NCBI RefSeq assembly: GCF_003023845.1
Contig: NZ_PYFT01000001.1
Span: forward strand, 186,001-250,000
Direction: 5' to 3'
Length of the DNA stretch: 64,000 bases
Origin: Adhaeribacter arboris
GTDB taxonomy: Bacteria > Bacteroidota > Bacteroidia > Cytophagales > Hymenobacteraceae
The position numbers and the translations under genes are program-made. The notes under the pieces were generated by a model. That model saw nothing but the letters and a program-made list of their open reading frames with translations, was not told where the DNA came from and did not search any database. Below are positions 59,209-64,000 of the stretch, piece by piece (position 1 is the stretch's first letter; each line of letters starts with the position of its first letter).

Positions 59209-60621
59209 GTGCTTAAAAGAATTGGTTTATTTCTTTGTTTGATCGGGTGCTTGCTGCCTGCTTATGGCCAGCAAATCAGCATCGAATTTGGCCCGGCTAC
59301 TATTCCGATTGAGACGTATTTTACCATTTCCATTCGCCTGAAAGGAACTACTTTAAAACAAGCATCGCCTTTTCCGGAAATAGAAGGTTTTCAAAAGAGT
59401 AATCGCTTCTCCAAAAAAACTACCTTAAAATCGGGCAATAACCTGCTGGAGGAAATACATACGCAAAATTACGCGGCGTTAAACGAAGGTACTTTTGTGG
59501 TAAAACCGTTTACTATGATTATAAACGGCTTAGCCGTAAAAAGCCCGGGTACTACCGTACAGGTAGGACCAATAATTGAAGATAAGGAAGATATAACCGC
59601 TTCCCCCGAAGCTCCACCCGAGGCAAAAGCACTACCGAATAAAACGCCCCAATCTTTTCTAAATTTAGAAACAGGTAAAAAACAAGTTTATATGGGCGAA
59701 GGCTTGCACGTAGCTTTGTACTTTTATTTACTGACTTCCGAAAACGGCCAACTGGAATTTTATGATTTCCTGCAGCAATTACCTGCCTTATTTAAGCAAA
59801 TAAAGCAACCCAACGTTTGGGAAGAGGTTTTTGAACAAACCGAAATTTTACCTGATACCGTACAAGTTAGCAAAGTGCCTTACCTTCGGTATAAATTGTA
59901 CGAAGCTGTATATTATCCCCTTAATTCCCAGAGTTTAGTTTTCCCGGCTTTGTCTTTAAAAATGGTAAAGTATACTCGGGCGAAAGACGCTACTTTTGCC
60001 ACTGAAAAGCGGCTTTCGGAAATAAAGGAGTATACTACTGAACCAGAAACAATTATGGTGAAACCTTTACCTCCGCATCCATTACGGGAGTCGGTGCCCG
60101 TAGGGCATTACCGCCTCGACGAAACCTTAGATCGCACCCAAGTTACCCTGAACCGAGCCGTAAATTATTCTTTTGCCATAATCGGAGCAGGAAATATTTC
60201 CGGATTGTCTGCTCCCACTTTGCCCACTTTATCCTCTTTGGAGATTTATCCGCCGCAGGTAAAGGAAAATTTGCTTAGGCAACAACAGCGTGTTTCTGGT
60301 TCCAAACGGTTTCAGTACTCCATTGTGCCCAAAGCGCCCGGTACTTTTCCGCTAAATCGCTTATGGCAATTTATTTATTTCGATCCGGTACGGGAACGTT
60401 ACGATACGCTTACTTCCCGGTTAATTTTAAAAGTTAGCGGTAGGGTAGATAAAGATGCCGCTATCGGAACCGGAGTTACCGGCGACTTTTACAAACTCAT
60501 TCAAACGGAAGATAATACGCTCGTCAGTCTGCATAAATTCGAAGAACTTAAATTGTATACCAACCTGATTGTATTACTTTTGCTGACCATATCGGTGTAC
60601 TTATATTTGAGAAAAAGATAA
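59209..60621 (+). CDS. BatD-like membrane protein
   Basis: 470 residues from a GTG start (59209). Signal peptide (LKRIGLFLCLIGCLLPAYGQ), a large periplasmic beta-rich region and one C-terminal transmembrane helix (LIVLLLLTISVYLYL). The N-terminal part (ISIEFGPATIPIETYFTISIRL, SPFPEIEGFQKS, TFVVKPFTMIINGLAVKS) matches BatD/oxygen-tolerance proteins. Usually batD lies in a batABCDE operon with MoxR; here it is alone and abuts aroC (stop and next ATG adjacent), so the two are co-transcribed. Role in envelope stress is inferred from the family only. Confidence 0.85.
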   Translation: MLKRIGLFLCLIGCLLPAYGQQISIEFGPATIPIETYFTISIRLKGTTLKQASPFPEIEGFQKSNRFSKKTTLKSGNNLLEEIHTQNYAALNEGTFVVKPFTMIINGLAVKSPGTTVQVGPIIEDKEDITASPEAPPEAKALPNKTPQSFLNLETGKKQVYMGEGLHVALYFYLLTSENGQLEFYDFLQQLPALFKQIKQPNVWEEVFEQTEILPDTVQVSKVPYLRYKLYEAVYYPLNSQSLVFPALSLKMVKYTRAKDATFATEKRLSEIKEYTTEPETIMVKPLPPHPLRESVPVGHYRLDETLDRTQVTLNRAVNYSFAIIGAGNISGLSAPTLPTLSSLEIYPPQVKENLLRQQQRVSGSKRFQYSIVPKAPGTFPLNRLWQFIYFDPVRERYDTLTSRLILKVSGRVDKDAAIGTGVTGDFYKLIQTEDNTLVSLHKFEELKLYTNLIVLLLLTISVYLYLRKR

Positions 60622-61701
60622 ATGAGTAATTCGTACGGCAAAATTTTCCGGATAACTACTTTTGGCGAATCGCACGGGCAATCTGTTGGCGTAGTGGTAG
60701 ATGGCTGTCCGGCTGGTCTGGAAATTACCCAAGCAGAAATTCAACTGGAACTGGACCGGCGGCGTCCCGGCCAATCTAATATTACAACCCAGCGCAAAGA
60801 AGAAGACGAAATTATTATTTTGTCCGGCTTATACGAAAATAAAACCACGGGCACGCCCATTGCCTTAATGGTGAACAATAAAAACCAGGCGGGTAAAGAT
60901 TACTCCCACCTCGAACATGCCTTTCGGCCTTCGCACGCCGACTATACTTATACCGCTAAGTACGGTTTGCGCGACCATCGGGGAGGTGGCCGCTCCTCCG
61001 CCCGGGAAACGTTGGCCCGGGTGGCAGCGGGCGCTATCGCGAATAAATATTTAAAGCAACAAAGTATTCAGATTGCCTCTTATGTTTCTTCGGTCGGACC
61101 TATATCTTTAACGGAATCGTACGAACAATTAGACCTAACGCAAATCGACAGTAATAAAATCCGGTGTCCGCAACCCCAAGTCGCCGATGAAATGATTGAA
61201 CTGGTAGAAGAAACCCGCAAAAACCGCGATACGGTAGGAGGGGTGATTACCTGCGTCATAAAAGGAGTACCAGTGGGTTTAGGTGAGCCGGCCTTCGATA
61301 AATTGCACGCGGAACTTGGCAAAGCTATGCTCAGTATTAATGCCGTAAAAGGATTTGAATACGGCAGCGGTTTTGATGGAACCAAGCTGTACGGCTCGGA
61401 GCATAACGATGTATTTTACACCGATGCGGACGGGCGGGTTCAAACGCGAACCAATCACTCCGGAGGAATTCAGGGGGGGATTTCCAACGGGCAAGATATT
61501 TATTTCCGGGTGGCTTTTAAGCCAGTAGCTACTATTCTGCAACCGCAAACCAGTATAAACGATCAGGGCGAAACCATTACTCTCGAAGGCAAAGGTCGCC
61601 ATGATCCTTGTGTTTTGCCCCGGGCCGTTCCTATTGTTGATGCCATGACTGCCTTGGTGCTGATTGATTTTTTGTTACGCCAACGAACCGTTCGGGTATA
61701 A
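60622..61701 (+). CDS. aroC: Chorismate synthase
   Basis: 359 residues. FMN-dependent conversion of EPSP to chorismate, last shared step of aromatic amino-acid synthesis. Signatures: [71 protein letters not shown] (FMN/active site His), [22 protein letters not shown] and [16 protein letters not shown], plus [18 protein letters not shown]. Full length. Starts immediately after the batD-like stop. Confidence 0.98.
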   Translation: MSNSYGKIFRITTFGESHGQSVGVVVDGCPAGLEITQAEIQLELDRRRPGQSNITTQRKEEDEIIILSGLYENKTTGTPIALMVNNKNQAGKDYSHLEHAFRPSHADYTYTAKYGLRDHRGGGRSSARETLARVAAGAIANKYLKQQSIQIASYVSSVGPISLTESYEQLDLTQIDSNKIRCPQPQVADEMIELVEETRKNRDTVGGVITCVIKGVPVGLGEPAFDKLHAELGKAMLSINAVKGFEYGSGFDGTKLYGSEHNDVFYTDADGRVQTRTNHSGGIQGGISNGQDIYFRVAFKPVATILQPQTSINDQGETITLEGKGRHDPCVLPRAVPIVDAMTALVLIDFLLRQRTVRV

Positions 61702-61747
61702 ACAGCTTTTTTACATTTACACTTATTGAGATAAACTAATTTGAGAA

Positions 61748-61784
61748 AAGAAAGCCGCTTTATAAAAGAGCGGCTTTCTTGTTT
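61748..61784 (+). terminator. Intrinsic terminator after aroC
   Basis: AAGAAAGCCGCT (61748-61759) and AGCGGCTTTCTT (61769-61780), perfect 12-bp stem followed by GTTTTC. Confidence 0.88.
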
Positions 61785-61902
61785 TCTGGTATAGCTGCCT
61801 TTAAGTTGGCATACTTTTTAATTCTGTTATCTTATATTTTACCTTGTAGTCGTGCCTAGGTAAAGATATTAGCCCTATTTTCTACATAAATAAGTTTTAA
61901 AG

Positions 61903-63063
61903 ATGAACAGATACAGATTTATACTTACTCCCCGGTATTGTACTGTAAAAGGTTTTTTGCTCTATAGTATCCTGCTTATTATGGGTGCTTGCTCCAGTGG
62001 CAAGCAATCTTTCGAAAAGGGCGATTACGACCGAGCCGTTTATCAGGCGGTAAATAGGCTGCAGAAAGACCCAAACAATAAAAAAGCTTTAACTACTCTT
62101 CAACAAGCGTATCGTTATGCCCGCGAAGATCACCAGAGCCGGATAAAAAATGCTATTAATTCCAGCGAAGTTTTTCATTGGGAAACCGTTGTTCAGGAAT
62201 ACGAGAGCATGAATAGTTTAATTGAATCGGTTAGTAGGTGCCCAACTTGCCGGCAGATTATTAGTACGGAAGACAAATACCAGGAGCAAGTAGAAAAAGC
62301 CAAGGAAAAAGCGGCGGAAGTGCGTTATACTCTGGGGGTAAAACTACTAAGCGAGAATAACCGGCAAAGCGCCAAAGAAGCTTACCAGCATTTTGAGCGG
62401 GCTGACCAGTTTATTCCGGATTACAAAGATGTCCGGCAAAAATTAAACACGGCGTACCAGGCCGCAATTTTAAAAGTAGTAGTAGAGCCGGTTGAGATTG
62501 AAAAAGGCATTTATAAGTTGAGTAATGAATATTTTCAAAATAAAATTTTTGAATACCTGCAGCATTACGAGGAGAAAAGTTTTATAAAGTTCTACACGCC
62601 GCAGGAAGCCCGCTCTAAAACTCTCGTTCCGGATCATGTATTATCTCTTTCTTTCGATGATTTTGTGGTAGGTCAAACGTATTTAAAAGAAAAAGAACAG
62701 GAAGTAAGCCGGGATAGTGTGAAGACTGGTACGGTGGAGGGCAAAGAGGTGTATGGCACAGTAAAAGCCAAATACATTACCTTCGAAAAAACTATTTCGT
62801 CCAGTGGTTTGCTGGATTTACGGGTAATGGATTGGAAATCAAAAAACACTCTTACTCAAGAAAAAATGCCCGGTACTTTTGTTTGGCGCGACGAGTGGGC
62901 CACTTATAAAGGCGATGAACGAGCGCTGGACAAAGAACAAAAAAAGAAAGTTAAACGACGAGAAAGTCCGAATCCGGCTCCGCAATTTCTTTTTGTTGAA
63001 TTTACCAAGCCTATTTACAATCAGCTTACCAGAAAAATCGAAAGCTTTTACCGGAAATATTAA
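61903..63063 (+). CDS. TPR-like lipoprotein
   Basis: 386 residues. Lipoprotein signal (GFLLYSILLIMGAC, Cys30), then TPR-like helices (SFEKGDYDRAVYQAVNRLQKD, NNKKALTTLQQAYRYA, YQEQVEKAKEKAAEVRYTLG, AKEAYQHFERADQFIPDYKDV) to about residue 190, followed by a beta-rich C-terminal half with no family I can name. A CPTC motif lies near residue 110 (SRCPTCRQI), an unusual Cys pair for an exported protein. Probably an envelope-associated scaffold; function unknown. Confidence 0.8.
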   Translation: MNRYRFILTPRYCTVKGFLLYSILLIMGACSSGKQSFEKGDYDRAVYQAVNRLQKDPNNKKALTTLQQAYRYAREDHQSRIKNAINSSEVFHWETVVQEYESMNSLIESVSRCPTCRQIISTEDKYQEQVEKAKEKAAEVRYTLGVKLLSENNRQSAKEAYQHFERADQFIPDYKDVRQKLNTAYQAAILKVVVEPVEIEKGIYKLSNEYFQNKIFEYLQHYEEKSFIKFYTPQEARSKTLVPDHVLSLSFDDFVVGQTYLKEKEQEVSRDSVKTGTVEGKEVYGTVKAKYITFEKTISSSGLLDLRVMDWKSKNTLTQEKMPGTFVWRDEWATYKGDERALDKEQKKKVKRRESPNPAPQFLFVEFTKPIYNQLTRKIESFYRKY

Positions 63064-63178
63064 TAGTCCTAGTTTATGGGTAATCTCATAATAGCAAACC
63101 GTGTTTTGTAAATAGTTTATCTTAAAGAGTTAACCCTAATTTAGAACTAATTTATTCCGGACTTTTAAGCCAATTCTA

Positions 63179-64000
63179 TTAATAAATTACTAGTAACCAG
63201 ATCAGAAAAAGAATGGGTAATAGAAACGGAAGCGAGAAAGAAGTAATGTATTTAAAAAAAGACGGCATTTTTATACCGGCTTCTTCCGCAATAGCTTTCA
63301 CCATAAAGTTTGGGCCATTCCCGATGTACGAAAATGCCCCGAAAAGTACGGAGCCTACGGCAATGGCTTCCAGTAAATGATACGTTTCCGGGGCATTAGG
63401 CAGGCCATAAGCAAAAGCATGCACCTGAGAAACGCTGCTGTAGCTTAGTTTGTATTTGGCCATAGCCAAAGATAAAAAGTTGGCGTAAGTTGGGGCATTG
63501 TCCAGAAAACCGGAAAGTGTGCCGGCACTCCAGTAAACCGTATTAGGCGTTAATAACTTCGCAAACTGGGGCAAAGCCGCCACATAAGCCGCCAATTGCA
63601 AAGCCGGCATCATGGTAAAAAATATTCCGAAAAAAGAAAGATAACTTCTAAAATAGGAGAAAAAGTAAAGTGATTGCCATTTAGCGCGGTTTTACTCGCA
63701 TAACGGTAGCAAAAAAAAGCTGCTGTAAGCTGTATTATTTCCCGGATAAAGGATAATTTAAATTCGTGAAAGGGAATATGCGGCAAACCTGAAATAACGT
63801 TAGGGTCAAGAAAAATGGCTCCTATAATTATAATTAGCCAAACCAGATTTCGCTTACCGGTAAAAAAGAACTCCGTTACCTCGTCAATTTTCTTTATTAC
63901 CTCTTCTTTAGGTTTATAATCCTGGCGTCGATCTCGGGTATCTAAATAAAAGAATATAGCCGATAATCCCAAAACTCCCAAGAGCCACGGAAATAACAAA
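63179..64000 (-). pseudogene. Sodium:proton antiporter (CitMHS_2/NhaD-like), frameshifted, 5' end outside window
   Basis: Polytopic inner-membrane protein. The upstream piece (to 63610) contains helices such as NLVWLIIIIGAIFLDPNVI and LSFIREIIQLTAAFFCYRY and ends FSPILEVIFLFSEYFLP at a TGA. The next piece (63179-63613) begins MMPALQLAAYVAAL and has TPNTVYWSAGTLSGFLDNAPTY and SVLFGAFSYIGNGPNFMV, the conserved ion-site loops of the family. Adding one T to the T6 run on the minus strand (63630-63635 on plus) restores IFLFFGIFFTMMPALQL, so this is one gene with a single-base deletion. The pieces overlap as ATGA, but a split inside a helix argues against a natural two-gene design. Confidence 0.8.

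Noticed and set aside
63610-63635. Programmed frameshift or two-subunit design for the antiporter
   Set aside because: The ATGA overlap is suggestive, but the break falls inside a transmembrane helix and one added T restores an uninterrupted conserved sequence.

Overview
The window looks like a chromosomal segment of a Bacteroidota bacterium, most probably class Cytophagia, family Hymenobacteraceae (Adhaeribacter-like). This is an inference from gene content: DUF5686, DUF4905, TIGR02757 and DUF4097 proteins, a TPP-riboswitch-controlled TonB receptor, and paired ferritin-like proteins. It also rests on promoters of the Bacteroidota type (TTTG, 19 nt, TAnnTTTG) and on the lack of obvious Shine-Dalgarno sequences. 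No rRNA genes, prophage, CRISPR array or intact insertion sequence was seen. There is one tRNA gene, tRNA-Val(UAC).

Layout. 1-5.3 kb: the 5' part of htpG, a pair of consensus DnaA boxes, a LysM lytic transglycosylase and an MFS exporter. 5.5-11.3 kb: a PadR regulator translationally coupled to two tandem FtsX/MacB-type permeases. 11.9-15.6 kb: dnaE. 15.6-17.5 kb: a decaying, AT-rich accessory islet with a frameshifted DUF3644 gene, a DUF4160 pseudogene and a DUF2442 gene, the last two flanked by diverged direct repeats. 17.9-22.4 kb: an SH3-domain protein, then a LuxR-type STAND regulator between two DUF4242 genes whose promoters share the same paired box architecture. 22.5-23.6 kb: gene-free DNA ending in the tRNA. 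23.8-32.6 kb: AsmA-like protein, YceI plus ring-cleaving dioxygenase behind tandem palindromic operators, DUF5996, a ROK/polyphosphate glucokinase-like kinase, a PQQ-type sugar dehydrogenase and a TetR regulator with a 20-bp palindrome. 33-38.8 kb: DUF5686 protein, two acyl-carrier-like small proteins lacking the phosphopantetheine serine, and a 780-residue GAF protein. 38.9-49.3 kb: orphan sugar-binding lipoprotein, SUI1/YciH, kdsB, DUF4905, twin LysM-DPBB proteins, TIGR02757, a frameshifted DUF4097 repeat protein, a NadR-like kinase and an aldose epimerase. 49.4-64 kb: thiamine riboswitch and TonB receptor, acyl-CoA dehydrogenase, RidA, ruvB, queG, ferritin-like pair, BatD-like protein, aroC, a TPR lipoprotein and a frameshifted sodium:proton antiporter running off the end.

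Most of the window is ordinary housekeeping and envelope biology. The most promising undescribed units are the STAND-regulator/DUF4242 module with conserved AAATAGGGA box pairs at a fixed distance from both promoters, and the cluster of two serine-less carrier proteins with a GAF protein. Other notable signals are heptamer-repeat tracts abutting gene starts and stops, three TCACCGA repeats at exact 21-bp spacing, and several single-base frameshifts that are either real lesions or consensus errors.
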